Below the pieces are notes generated by a model that worked only from the letters and a program-made list of their open reading frames with translations, made no database searches and was not told where the DNA came from. Source: Candidatus Dormiibacterota bacterium (lineage in GTDB: Bacteria > Chloroflexota > Dormibacteria > Dormibacterales > Dormibacteraceae). From it: DNA of 58,309 nucleotides. Location of the stretch: positions 1-58,309 of the forward strand of contig PLYZ01000078.1 in assembly GCA_003151935.1 (NCBI GenBank), read 5' to 3'. Below are positions 51,878 to 58,309 of the stretch, one piece after another (positions within the stretch are counted from its first letter, which is position 1; the number at the start of each line of letters is the position of its first letter). The translations under genes and the position numbers were made by a program.

Positions 51878-54163
51878 TTAGCGACGCCTGCGAGCGCTCG
51901 AAACCTCATCGTCGGCGCGCTGGATCAGATCATCTGCCAAGTCGCCGGCCTGGAGCCGGGCAAGACCGACCGTGATGGAGGCGCCGGAGCGACCTGCGGC
52001 CAACATCGTGCTGACGGCCTCAAAGCGTCGACGCGCGTTTTCGACGGCGATGCCTGGCAGCACGCATACGAACTCATCGCCGCCGACGCGAGTGATCACG
52101 TCGTAGGAGCGCAAGCAGGTTCGCAGGGAGTCGGCGACGGCGATGAGCAGCGCGTCCCCCGCGGCATGACCTCTGGTGTCGTTCGTGGCTTTGAGCCCGT
52201 CTACGTCGACGTAAGCAGCTACGAGCTCTCCGCTGACGCGCTGGGCTCGATTGATCTCCCGCACAATGGCAGCCAGCCCGGCGCCGCGGCGGCTCACTCC
52301 TGTCAATTCATCGGTCCCGGAGTCTTCACGGTCCTTGGCGGCCTGCGCGCGATCTTCCGCTGCAATCTGGCGGTCGTGGCTGCCTTGTGCGCGATCGTCC
52401 GCTGCAACCTTGCGGTCGTTGACGGCCCGTACGCGGCTGTCCGCGGCATCAGCGCGTTCCGAGGCGGCGCGGGCTCCAGCGTCCTCCGCGCGCTGACGGT
52501 TGCTCGCCGCGCGATCCCCTGCAGTTCGATCGGACTCACCGGCCGCGTCGTCACGCGCTTCGGCCTCTCGGTCACGCAGCCCTGCCGCGACGTCACGGTC
52601 CCGCGCGGCCAGCCCAGCCTCGCGACGGCGCACGGCCGTCAGCTCGTCAGTCCCGGAATCCTCGCGGTCCTTCGCCGCCTGTGCGCGATCGTCCGCCGCA
52701 ACTTTGCGGTCGTTGATGGCTCGCACGCGGCTATCCGCGGCATCGGCGCGCCCCGAGTCGGCTCGAGCGCCTTCGTCTGCCGCGCGCTGACGGTTGCTGG
52801 CCGCGCTATCCCCTGCGCTTCGGTCGCGATCACCGGCCGCGTCGTCACGCGCCTCGGCCTCTCGGTCACGCAACCCCGCCGCGACGTCGCGGTCCCGCGC
52901 AGCGAGCCCGGCCTCCCGACGGCGTACCGCCGTCAACTCGTCCGTCCCGGAATCCTCGCGGTCCTTCGCCGCCTGGGCGCGATCGTCTGCTGCAACTTTG
53001 CGGTCGTTAATGGCTCGTTCGCGGCTGTCCGCGGCATCAGCGCGGCCCGAGTCGGCCCGGGCGCCCTCGTCTGCCGCGCGCCGGCGATTGCTCGCCGCGC
53101 GATCCCCGGCGGTCCGGTCGAACTCACCGGCCGCGTCGTCACGCGCTTCGGCTTCTCGGTCACGCTGCTCGGCGGCGAGGTCACGCGCCCGCGCAGCGAG
53201 CCCCGAAGTCTCGCGATCCTTCGCCGCCTGCGCGCGATCTTCGGCTGCAAGTCTGCGGTCGTTGATGGCCTGGGCACGGTAATCCGCAGCTTCAGCTCGC
53301 CCCGAGGCGGCCTGAGCACCTTCATCTGCCGCGCGCCGGCGATTGCTCGCGGCACGATCTCCTTCAGTTCGGTCAAGATCACCGGCTGCGTCATCACGAG
53401 CTTCGGCCTCTCGGTCACGCAGCCCGGCCGCGACATCCCGGTCCTGCGCAGCCAGCCCCGCGACCCGACGGCGCGCGCCGGTCAGCTCGTCGGTCCCGGA
53501 ATCTTCGCGATCCTTGGCGGCCTGGGCACGATCTTCGGCCGCCACCTTGCGGTCCTGGATGGCCTGGGCGCGGTTGTCCGCAGCCCCAGCGCGCCGCGAG
53601 GCGGCCTGGTCACGTTCGTCTGCCGCATGCTGCCGGTCGGTCGCCGCGCGATCTCCTGCGGTTCGGTCAAGATCGCCGGCCGCGTCATCGCGCGCCTTGG
53701 CCTCTCGGTCGCGCAGCCCGGCCGCGACGTCACGGTCCTGCGCAGCAAGGCCGGCCTCCCGGCGGCGCACTCCTGTCAGCTCGTCGGCCCCGGAATCTTC
53801 GCGATCCTTGGCGGCCTGGGCGCGATCCTCGGCCGCAACCTTGCGGTCATTGACAGCCTGGGCGCGGTTATCCGCGGCCTCAGTGCGACCCCATGGAGGT
53901 CTGGTACCGTCGCCTGCCGCCCGTTCACTCTCACTCGCCGCGCGATCCCCTGCGGTTCGGTCGAGGTTTCCCGCCGCGTCATCACGCGCTTCCGCCTCTC
54001 GGTCACGCTGCTCCGCCTCTCGGTCACGCACGTCCGCAGCCAGATCGCGGTCGCGCCCTTCTAAGTCGCGCTCGCCTGCCTTTGCCAGGGCGTCATGGCC
54101 TTCATCAGCTCCACTGGGGTCCTGATCTGGGAGGGTTGTGCCGCGCGTCCGTCCTTCGGGCAT
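51878..54163 (-). CDS. Diguanylate cyclase with long tandem-repeat N-terminus
   Basis: A 761-residue soluble protein. About the last 150 residues are a GGDEF domain that makes c-di-GMP: AYVDVDGLKATNDTRGHAAG, active site RVGGDEFVCVLPG, and an inhibitory-site RSYD exactly five residues before GGDEF. Residues about 50-600 are tandem repeats of roughly 95 residues, extremely rich in Arg, Asp and Ala, likely coiled coil, with units such as RDREAEARDDAAG, DRTAGDRAAS, DRKVAADDRAQAAKDREDSG and DELTxVRRR. Four repeats carry DELT(G/A)xRRR, the motif that also opens the real GGDEF domain (DELTGVSRRG). No membrane helix is seen. ATG 54163 is chosen; the frame is open upstream through tRNA-His. Confidence 0.85.
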   Translation of the reverse strand: MPEGRTRGTTLPDQDPSGADEGHDALAKAGERDLEGRDRDLAADVRDREAEQRDREAEARDDAAGNLDRTAGDRAASESERAAGDGTRPPWGRTEAADNRAQAVNDRKVAAEDRAQAAKDREDSGADELTGVRRREAGLAAQDRDVAAGLRDREAKARDDAAGDLDRTAGDRAATDRQHAADERDQAASRRAGAADNRAQAIQDRKVAAEDRAQAAKDREDSGTDELTGARRRVAGLAAQDRDVAAGLRDREAEARDDAAGDLDRTEGDRAASNRRRAADEGAQAASGRAEAADYRAQAINDRRLAAEDRAQAAKDRETSGLAARARDLAAEQRDREAEARDDAAGEFDRTAGDRAASNRRRAADEGARADSGRADAADSRERAINDRKVAADDRAQAAKDREDSGTDELTAVRRREAGLAARDRDVAAGLRDREAEARDDAAGDRDRSAGDSAASNRQRAADEGARADSGRADAADSRVRAINDRKVAADDRAQAAKDREDSGTDELTAVRRREAGLAARDRDVAAGLRDREAEARDDAAGESDRTAGDRAASNRQRAEDAGARAASERADAADSRVRAVNDRKVAADDRAQGSHDRQIAAEDRAQAAKDREDSGTDELTGVSRRGAGLAAIVREINRAQRVSGELVAAYVDVDGLKATNDTRGHAAGDALLIAVADSLRTCLRSYDVITRVGGDEFVCVLPGIAVENARRRFEAVSTMLAAGRSGASITVGLARLQAGDLADDLIQRADDEVSSARRRR
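52290..54000 (-). repeat. Tandem coding repeats in the diguanylate cyclase gene
   Basis: Several imperfect copies of a unit of about 285 bases encode the Arg/Asp/Ala-rich repeats. Neighbouring copies are nearly identical at protein level (for example the two DSGTDELTAVRRREAGLAAR copies), which points to recent unequal recombination. One central copy is shortened and lacks the DELT motif (RETSGLAARARDLAAEQRDR). Confidence 0.8.
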
Positions 54164-54259
54164 ATAAGTGGGTCCCGGCGCTGGCAGCGCGAATGGCCCT
54201 CCAACATCGGACCTTCGCCATAACAATTGCAGCAACCGTCGCGGGAAATCGGAGGAAAT

Positions 54260-54337
54260 TGGGGTGGCTAGCGGGATTTGAACCCGCGACAGCCAGATCC
54301 ACAATCTGGTGCTCTGCCATGCTGAGCTATAGCCACC
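54260..54337 (-). tRNA. tRNA-His (GTG)
   Basis: Acceptor arms GTGGCTA/TAGCCAC with the extra G at -1 opposite discriminator C, as required for tRNA-His. Anticodon stem CCAGA/TCTGG encloses TTGTGGA (anticodon GTG); T arm GCGGGTTCAAATCCCGC. CCA is encoded (54262-54260). Confidence 0.96.
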
Positions 54338-54413
54338 ACGGTGCGGGCCAGGAGCCGCCGGCTCTGTAGGAATCACGATTCTACCCGCCCCGGTTGTCAG
54401 AGAATGGAGGGCG

Positions 54414-55364
54414 ATGGCAACTCAGGCCGAGTTCGACCAGATGATCAAGTCCGGGGAGCTGATCGAGTCTCCGAAGGAGATGACCCCCGACTACCTGAAA
54501 GAGCTCAAGCACACCCTCATCGTCTCCGGTGACACCGAGCTCATCTCCGCCCCGGCCTACTACCTCGCCGCCAAGCGCGCCCCGTCGATCAACGCGTTCA
54601 TGACCGGGATCGCGATCATCCAGGACGAGCTGGCCCACGCCCACATCGCGTACCACATCCTCGAGGAGCTCGGCGAGGACCAGGAGAAGCTGATCTTCAG
54701 CCGCGACCCCAAGAGCTTCCGCTACCCCTACGCCTTCGACGTACCCCTGGACAGCTGGACGGAGCTCGTCGTCGCCAACGGCATGTACGACCAGGCGGGC
54801 TTCTGCCTCCTCGGCGACATCCACGACAAGTGCTCCTACGGACCCTGGAAGCGCGGGCTCAACAAGGTCATGGCCGAGGAGAACTTCCACCTGCGCAACG
54901 GGCGCACCTGGATGAAACGAATCAGCGCGGCAGGCGGCTCGGCGAAAGACGAGCTCCAGCGCGCGGTCGACTGGATGTTCCCGCTGAGCGTCGAGTGGTT
55001 CGGCCTTCCCGATTCAATGAAGATGCATTCCACTCAGCTCGAGTACCGCTTGAAAGGACTGACCAACGACCAGCTCCGCCAGTGGTGGCTCTCGACGGTC
55101 GTTCCCTACTGCGAGCAGATCGGCATCAAGGTGCCCGCGCACAAAGAGGTGCGCGACGGCAAGGACGTTTGGGAGCTCGACTATCCGTTTCCGTGCGAGT
55201 TCGACGCGGAAGAGAAGCGCTGGGATTTCAAGCAGCCGAGCTCCTGGGACGACGTGCTAGTCCGCTGGCGTGCGCGCGGCCCTCGCAACATCGAGATGGT
55301 CGCCATGTTCCAGGAGGAGTTCCACAAGTTCCGCAAGACGCACCACAAGAACGGGGCCGGGTGA
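54414..55364 (+). CDS. paaA: Phenylacetyl-CoA epoxidase subunit A
   Basis: A 316-residue ferritin-like di-iron protein, the catalytic subunit of the 1,2-phenylacetyl-CoA epoxidase. Di-iron ligands are visible in GIAIIQDELAHAHIAYHILE (E..H) and in KVMAEENFHLRNGRTWM (EExxH). The C-terminus ends RGPRNIEMVAMFQEEFHKFR as in PaaA. Shine-Dalgarno GGAGG at 54406-54410 sets the start. It heads the paaA-paaD-paaB-paaC cluster. Confidence 0.92.
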   Translation: MATQAEFDQMIKSGELIESPKEMTPDYLKELKHTLIVSGDTELISAPAYYLAAKRAPSINAFMTGIAIIQDELAHAHIAYHILEELGEDQEKLIFSRDPKSFRYPYAFDVPLDSWTELVVANGMYDQAGFCLLGDIHDKCSYGPWKRGLNKVMAEENFHLRNGRTWMKRISAAGGSAKDELQRAVDWMFPLSVEWFGLPDSMKMHSTQLEYRLKGLTNDQLRQWWLSTVVPYCEQIGIKVPAHKEVRDGKDVWELDYPFPCEFDAEEKRWDFKQPSSWDDVLVRWRARGPRNIEMVAMFQEEFHKFRKTHHKNGAG

Positions 55365-55449
55365 TGCGGCGGGGCGACGAGGGATTCGGTGATCCAGGTG
55401 GCCCAGATCCGGGCGAAACTCCGAGCAACGCAGCGCGCGCATCACGTTG
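55363..55449 (+). other. Possible 28-codon coupling ORF between paaA and paaD
   Basis: An ATG overlapping the paaA stop (TGATG) opens a short frame (MRRGDEGFGDPGGPDPGETP ...) that ends at TGA inside TTGATG at the paaD start. The junctions on both sides suggest translational coupling rather than a functional peptide. Confidence 0.25.
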
Positions 55450-55845
55450 ATGCGTAAGCGAGTAGCGCAGGAGTTGAGCCCGGAGATGGGCCGCATGGGC
55501 GCCGAAGATCCGTCGATCCCGCCGCAGCTCCCGGCCCTCATGACGCAACGTTTGTGGGCTGCGCTCTCCGAGGTCCAGGACCCCGAGATGCCCGTGAACC
55601 TGGTCGACCTCGGCGTCATCTACGGCATCACCGAGCAAGACGGTGTCGTCGAGGTCGACCTCACGTTCACGGCGATGGGCTGCCCGGCGTCCGAGTTCAT
55701 CCTCGACGACGTGCGTGAGCGGTTGATGCGTGAGGCCGGAGTAACCGAGGTGCGCGTCAACATTGTGTGGGACCCACCATGGACGGTCGCGCGCATGACC
55801 GAGGCCGGGCGCGACGCGCTGGAATCCTGGGGCCTGGCGGTTTGA
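55450..55845 (+). CDS. paaD: PaaD-like MIP18-family protein lacking the zinc ribbon
   Basis: About 131 residues. The MIP18/DUF59 core is clear: LSEVQDPEMPVNLVDLGVIY, LTFTAMGCPASEFILDDVRE with the conserved cysteine, and VNIVWDPPWTVARMTEAGRD. PaaD helps assemble or maintain metal centres of the epoxidase system. Typical PaaD carries a C-terminal four-cysteine zinc ribbon; here the chain stops before it and the ribbon is encoded separately at 56781-56957. The start could also be ATG 55486 or 55495. The stop overlaps the paaB start. Confidence 0.85.
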   Translation: MRKRVAQELSPEMGRMGAEDPSIPPQLPALMTQRLWAALSEVQDPEMPVNLVDLGVIYGITEQDGVVEVDLTFTAMGCPASEFILDDVRERLMREAGVTEVRVNIVWDPPWTVARMTEAGRDALESWGLAV

Positions 55846-56066
55846 CGACCCACTACAAGCGCGTGAGCGGGGACGCGGTCGAGTACGAGGTCTTCGCCCG
55901 CAAGACCCGGGCGGAGCCCCTGCACCAGGTGGGCAGCGTGGTTGCCCCCGACGACGACCTCGCCATGGCGTACGCGCGCGCGACGTATGACGAAGAGCGC
56001 TGGTGCGAGATGGCGATCGTGCGCAAAGAGCACGTGATCGAGCTCTGGCAACCGGGGGAAGTATGA
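55842..56066 (+). CDS. paaB: Phenylacetyl-CoA epoxidase subunit B
   Basis: A 74-residue protein with the PaaB pattern YEVFARKTRAEPLHQVGSVV, APDDDLAMAYARATYDEERW and MAIVRKEHVIEL. It is the small structural subunit that bridges PaaA-PaaC. The start is TTG 55842 overlapping the paaD TGA (GTG 55863 is an alternative). Its stop codon TGA lies inside repeat P copy 3, whose first ATG is the start of paaC. Confidence 0.85.
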   Translation: MTTHYKRVSGDAVEYEVFARKTRAEPLHQVGSVVAPDDDLAMAYARATYDEERWCEMAIVRKEHVIELWQPGEV

Positions 56067-56092
56067 GAGGGAACCTGCCGGTTCCCTCTCAT
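56063..56092. repeat. Palindromic repeat P, copy 3, at the paaB/paaC junction
   Basis: Perfect 13-base arms (ATGAGAGGGAACC and GGTTCCCTCTCAT) around TGCC. The element supplies the paaB stop, the paaC start codon and the first ten residues of PaaC. Both arms share the same base change relative to copies 1 and 2 (A to G, T to C), so pairing is conserved. Confidence 0.85.
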
Positions 56093-56803
56093 CGCCTGTC
56101 CGATCTCGTCCTCAGCATCGCCGACAACAAGCAGATGCTCGGTCTGCGCTACGCCGAGTGGGCAACGCGCGCTCCTTCCCTCGAAGCCGATATCGCCGCG
56201 GCCGCGATGGGGCTGGACGATCTTGGACACAGCCGCGTCCTGTATGGCTGTCTCGAACCGCTAGGCGCCGATCCGCGAGGACTTGAGCGCGAGTCGGATC
56301 CGGCGAGCTTACGAGCCCTCCCCTACTTCGACGAACCCTGGACCGAGTGGGCACAGTTCGTGGCCGCGAATGCGGTCCTGGACACCGCTTTCACAGTGAT
56401 GATCGAGGCCTGCGTCAATGGCGAGGTGGAGGTGCTGCAGCACCGGCTGCGCAAGATGCTGCTGGAGGAGCGCTATCACTTCCTGCACGGCCGGAGCTGG
56501 CTCAAGTCAAGGATCGACGCGGAGCCGTTGAACCGCGCCTGGACCGAAGCCATCGAATGGTTTGGGCCGCCGGACGGTGAGGTCGCGAAGCTCCATCGCG
56601 ATGGCAAGCTCAGCATGGGGCCGCGTGAGCTGCTGGCCAGGCTTGAAGAGCGGCTCGAGAGCAAGTCGCCGAACGCTCGAGTCGACTGGAAGGGGTGGGA
56701 TCCCGTGCGCCGGAGGAGCCGGCCCGGCGCGATCGATGAGCAGACCTTTGGCATGCTGCGCGGGCTCGAAGAAAAGAAATTTGCCGCCACGAAAGAAGGC
56801 TGA
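56063..56803 (+). CDS. paaC: Phenylacetyl-CoA epoxidase subunit C
   Basis: A 246-residue ferritin-like subunit that stabilises PaaA. Family features: LSIADNKQMLGLRYAEWATR, AAMGLDDLGHSRVLYGCLEP, LDTAFTVMIEACVNGEVEVL and MLLEERYHFLHGRSWLK. The N-terminal residues MRGNLPVPSH come from palindromic repeat P and are not family-like, so the gene start was probably remodelled. The hairpin would enclose the start codon, which could limit initiation unless paaB is being translated. The stop overlaps the zinc-ribbon ORF. Confidence 0.9.
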   Translation: MRGNLPVPSHRLSDLVLSIADNKQMLGLRYAEWATRAPSLEADIAAAAMGLDDLGHSRVLYGCLEPLGADPRGLERESDPASLRALPYFDEPWTEWAQFVAANAVLDTAFTVMIEACVNGEVEVLQHRLRKMLLEERYHFLHGRSWLKSRIDAEPLNRAWTEAIEWFGPPDGEVAKLHRDGKLSMGPRELLARLEERLESKSPNARVDWKGWDPVRRRSRPGAIDEQTFGMLRGLEEKKFAATKEG

Positions 56804-56957
56804 ACCTCCGCCGTCAGATCCTCGCTCGCGCCCGCGATGCCCTCACTGCCACGCTCGTGACGCCGAGGTCATCTCCCTTTTCGGCACTCAGGCGATGACG
56901 CTTCAATACCGCTGCCGCAAGTGCCGCACGCTTTTCGAAGCGATCAAGTACGACTAG
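56781..56957 (+). CDS. Stand-alone PaaD-type zinc ribbon
   Basis: About 58 residues from a TTG inside the end of paaC. The C-terminal 40 residues match the PaaD zinc ribbon: CPHCHARDAEVISLFGTQAM followed by YRCRKCRTLFEAIKYD, with two CxxC pairs. It is thus the piece missing from the PaaD-like protein at 55450. The start is not certain (no ATG in frame). Its stop overlaps the stop of the convergent surface-protein gene. Confidence 0.7.
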   Translation: MPPRKKAEPPPSDPRSRPRCPHCHARDAEVISLFGTQAMTLQYRCRKCRTLFEAIKYD

Positions 56958-57664
56958 ACGTCGCCCTCTTCTTCCGCCTCGCCGTGCGATTGGCGGCGGC
57001 GAAGGATTGCGAGCGGAATGCCGGCCAGCACTACCAGGCCGATGAGCACCGCCACGACGATCGGCAGCGTCTGGCCGCCGCCGACGCTCACAGCTCCAGG
57101 CGGCGAAGAGGCTGATGCATACCCGGCGGCGAAATAGCCGAAGAGCTTGGTCGTCGTGACGATGGTGAAGGGCTGCGCCTGCTGCGCGGCGCCAATCGAC
57201 TTCCACGGACCTGCGGGGTCGCTGGCGAAGTACACGTCCGTCGGGGCGGGTTCGAGGTTGGAGTAGCGCAGCACCAGGTTTGCGGACTTCACGAGCGGAG
57301 CGGAGGCGGTGATCTGATACACGTTGGTCACGAACCGGATGCCCGCGGGCTGTGGGCAGGTTGGCAGCGGCGTGACGTCGACCGAGATCGTGGTTTTGCC
57401 TGTCGAGTCGAAAGCGCCGGGCAGGAACCCGATCACCACCTGACCGTCGTTGCTGAACGCTGAGTTGGCGTCGCTCACGCCGCCGATCACCTTGATGTCC
57501 AGGTGGCCGGAGCTCGGCTTGAGGTTGGCGCCGGCCTGCGGCGGCGGACATGTCCAGTTGTAAGGCTGCACCGGGCCGAACCCGTCGTAGAAACCCGGGG
57601 CGACCATCCAGGCCGCGACCATGTACGCCGTCACGGCCACGGCCAGAAGTGCGGCTCGCCTCAC
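56954..57664 (-). CDS. Exported protein with C-terminal membrane anchor
   Basis: A 236-residue protein with signal peptide (RRAALLAVAVTAYMVAAWMV), an extracellular beta-rich domain containing two cysteines (NWTCPPP; PLPTCPQP), and a C-terminal transmembrane helix (LPIVVAVLIGLVVLAGIPLA) followed by a basic/acidic tail RRRQSHGEAEEEGDV. No family is recognised. The start overlaps the stop of the CPBP gene, so both are in one operon. Confidence 0.7.
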   Translation of the reverse strand: MRRAALLAVAVTAYMVAAWMVAPGFYDGFGPVQPYNWTCPPPQAGANLKPSSGHLDIKVIGGVSDANSAFSNDGQVVIGFLPGAFDSTGKTTISVDVTPLPTCPQPAGIRFVTNVYQITASAPLVKSANLVLRYSNLEPAPTDVYFASDPAGPWKSIGAAQQAQPFTIVTTTKLFGYFAAGYASASSPPGAVSVGGGQTLPIVVAVLIGLVVLAGIPLAILRRRQSHGEAEEEGDV

Positions 57665-58224
57665 AGCGCCAGGTCGGCGATCACGTGGCCGATGACGGGC
57701 CCCACCAGGTCACGGCAGGCCCAGCGCCAGAGGGCGAGCAGCAGGCCGGCGGCGGCCACTGCGCCAAGGAAGGCGGGTGGATGTGAGAGCGCGTGGGCCG
57801 CGGTCCACAGCGCCGTGCTGCCGATGATGGCGAGCGGCGCCCCGCCGACCTCGTGGAGCGCCGCATACAGGGCGCCGCGGAACGCCAGCTCCTCCCCGAT
57901 TGAGACGGCGACGGCAGCGAACGCAAGGCCGGCAGGCAAGATGGGCACGGAGCCCGACCGCACCGCGGCGGGAAACAGCAGCACGGCGCCAAGCGCCATG
58001 CCCCCGAGGATCCTCAAACCGAGCCTCGACGTGCCGAGACCGAGACGGTCGGCCGGCGTGCCCAGCGCCACGGCCCCCAGAGCTGCGCCTCCGACCACAA
58101 GGGCGGGAATCGCCATATACGGCTGCGCTTGGATCGAGGCGCGCGCCCATTCGATGCACAGCACCAGAGTCCCGACGAGCGCCGCCCGCACGCCAGGGTG
58201 GGTGCGCCTCAGGACAAGGCTCAC
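57661..58224 (-). CDS. CPBP-family intramembrane metalloprotease
   Basis: A 187-residue membrane protein with about six helices and the CPBP (Abi/CAAX-protease) motifs: SIGEELAFRGALYAAL (EExxxR), LWTAAHALSHPPAF with a metal-site histidine, and GPVIGHVIADLAL (HxxxD/N). The family cleaves prenylated or other membrane substrates; many bacterial members have unknown targets. The start is GTG, overlapping the stop of the preceding gene (GTGA). Confidence 0.85.
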   Translation of the reverse strand: MSLVLRRTHPGVRAALVGTLVLCIEWARASIQAQPYMAIPALVVGGAALGAVALGTPADRLGLGTSRLGLRILGGMALGAVLLFPAAVRSGSVPILPAGLAFAAVAVSIGEELAFRGALYAALHEVGGAPLAIIGSTALWTAAHALSHPPAFLGAVAAAGLLLALWRWACRDLVGPVIGHVIADLAL

Positions 58225-58309
58225 CGGGTCAAGCGTTCAGGTGCGGCGTAGACATTGAAGCGATCGCCGCGGAGGAACCCGACGAGAGTCTGGTTGAACT
58301 CGCGCGCCA
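58221..58309 (-). CDS. C-terminal fragment of an alpha/beta-hydrolase-like protein, cut by window edge
   Basis: The visible 28 residues, AREFNQTLVGFLRGDRFNVY and on, ending PERLTR, resemble the last helix of alpha/beta hydrolases (PxxFN..L..FL). Its stop overlaps the GTG of the CPBP gene. The rest lies outside the window. Confidence 0.5.
   Translation of the reverse strand, partial: AREFNQTLVGFLRGDRFNVYAAPERLTR

Noticed and set aside
52166-54064. 632-codon plus-strand frame rich in Arg/Ser/Val
   Set aside because: It is the mirror of the tandem repeats in the diguanylate cyclase gene; no start signal and no protein-like composition.
54164-54376. Upstream extension of the diguanylate cyclase frame
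   Set aside because: It runs through tRNA-His; ATG 54163 is the first sensible start.
1-58309. CRISPR arrays, IS elements, integrases or prophage genes
   Set aside because: No regularly spaced direct repeats, transposase, integrase or phage structural motifs were seen; the only tandem repeats are coding.

Overview
The window is high-GC bacterial chromosome: dense, mostly intact genes, many GTG and TTG starts, and frequent ATGA/TGATG stop-start overlaps. There is no rRNA, phage, plasmid or IS gene. The mix suggests a soil-type high-GC lineage such as Dormibacterota/Chloroflexota, or an actinobacterium: GH15 and glycogen-debranching enzymes, a UgpC-type sugar importer, phosphoketolase plus acetate kinase, LCP protein, sedolisin, phenylacetyl-CoA epoxidase genes. 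I cannot fix the phylum from sequence alone. Three tRNA genes are present (Tyr-GTA, Arg-TCT, His-GTG), each with an encoded CCA.

Region by region. 1-3.2 kb (minus): GH15 hydrolase (cut by the window edge), adenylate kinase, ParB-like protein. 3.4-10.3 kb: a complete carbohydrate ABC importer with a LacI regulator, facing a GH1 glucosidase across a perfect palindrome. 10.4-15.8 kb: a 1147-residue GAF-array/oxidoreductase fusion coupled to a glycogen-debranching-like enzyme. 15.9-24.5 kb: sedolisin, a 2-TM channel, nitroreductase, a two-component system, tRNA-Tyr, MFS transporter and a LysM-CHAP hydrolase. 24.9-30.7 kb: nitronate-monooxygenase-like enzyme, SDR, gamma-glutamyltransferase and a second two-component system with a decayed small secreted gene between its members. 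30.8-36.8 kb: GT51 transglycosylase, beta-propeller and LCP proteins, then an Nramp-type transporter next to a soluble MgtE-N/CBS protein. 36.9-41.3 kb: HEAT-like protein, phosphoketolase, acetate kinase (sugar phosphate to acetyl-phosphate to acetate plus ATP), tRNA-Arg. 41.4-51.8 kb: M32 carboxypeptidase, nitrilase, HMG-CoA-lyase-type enzyme, a frameshifted secreted protein, phosphoesterase, LppX-like lipoprotein facing an RnfD/NqrB-like membrane protein, and an operon of truncated globin plus AhpD-like protein. 51.9-54.4 kb: repeat-rich diguanylate cyclase and tRNA-His. 54.4-58.3 kb: paaA-paaD-paaB-paaC plus a detached PaaD zinc ribbon, a surface protein and a CPBP protease.

The most notable signals are four. 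(1) The AhpD-like gene reads through one in-frame TGA exactly at the second cysteine of its CxxC motif, with a hairpin at SECIS distance, so it is probably a selenoprotein. (2) A family of perfect palindromes (ATGAGAAGGAACC and its complement) supplies start and stop codons and termini of genes at three full sites plus one half site, and is followed at two sites by a second hairpin type with loop ATGAA. (3) The GAF-array/dehydrogenase fusion. (4) A diguanylate cyclase whose N-terminus is built of tandem repeats, most carrying a copy of the motif that opens the GGDEF domain.
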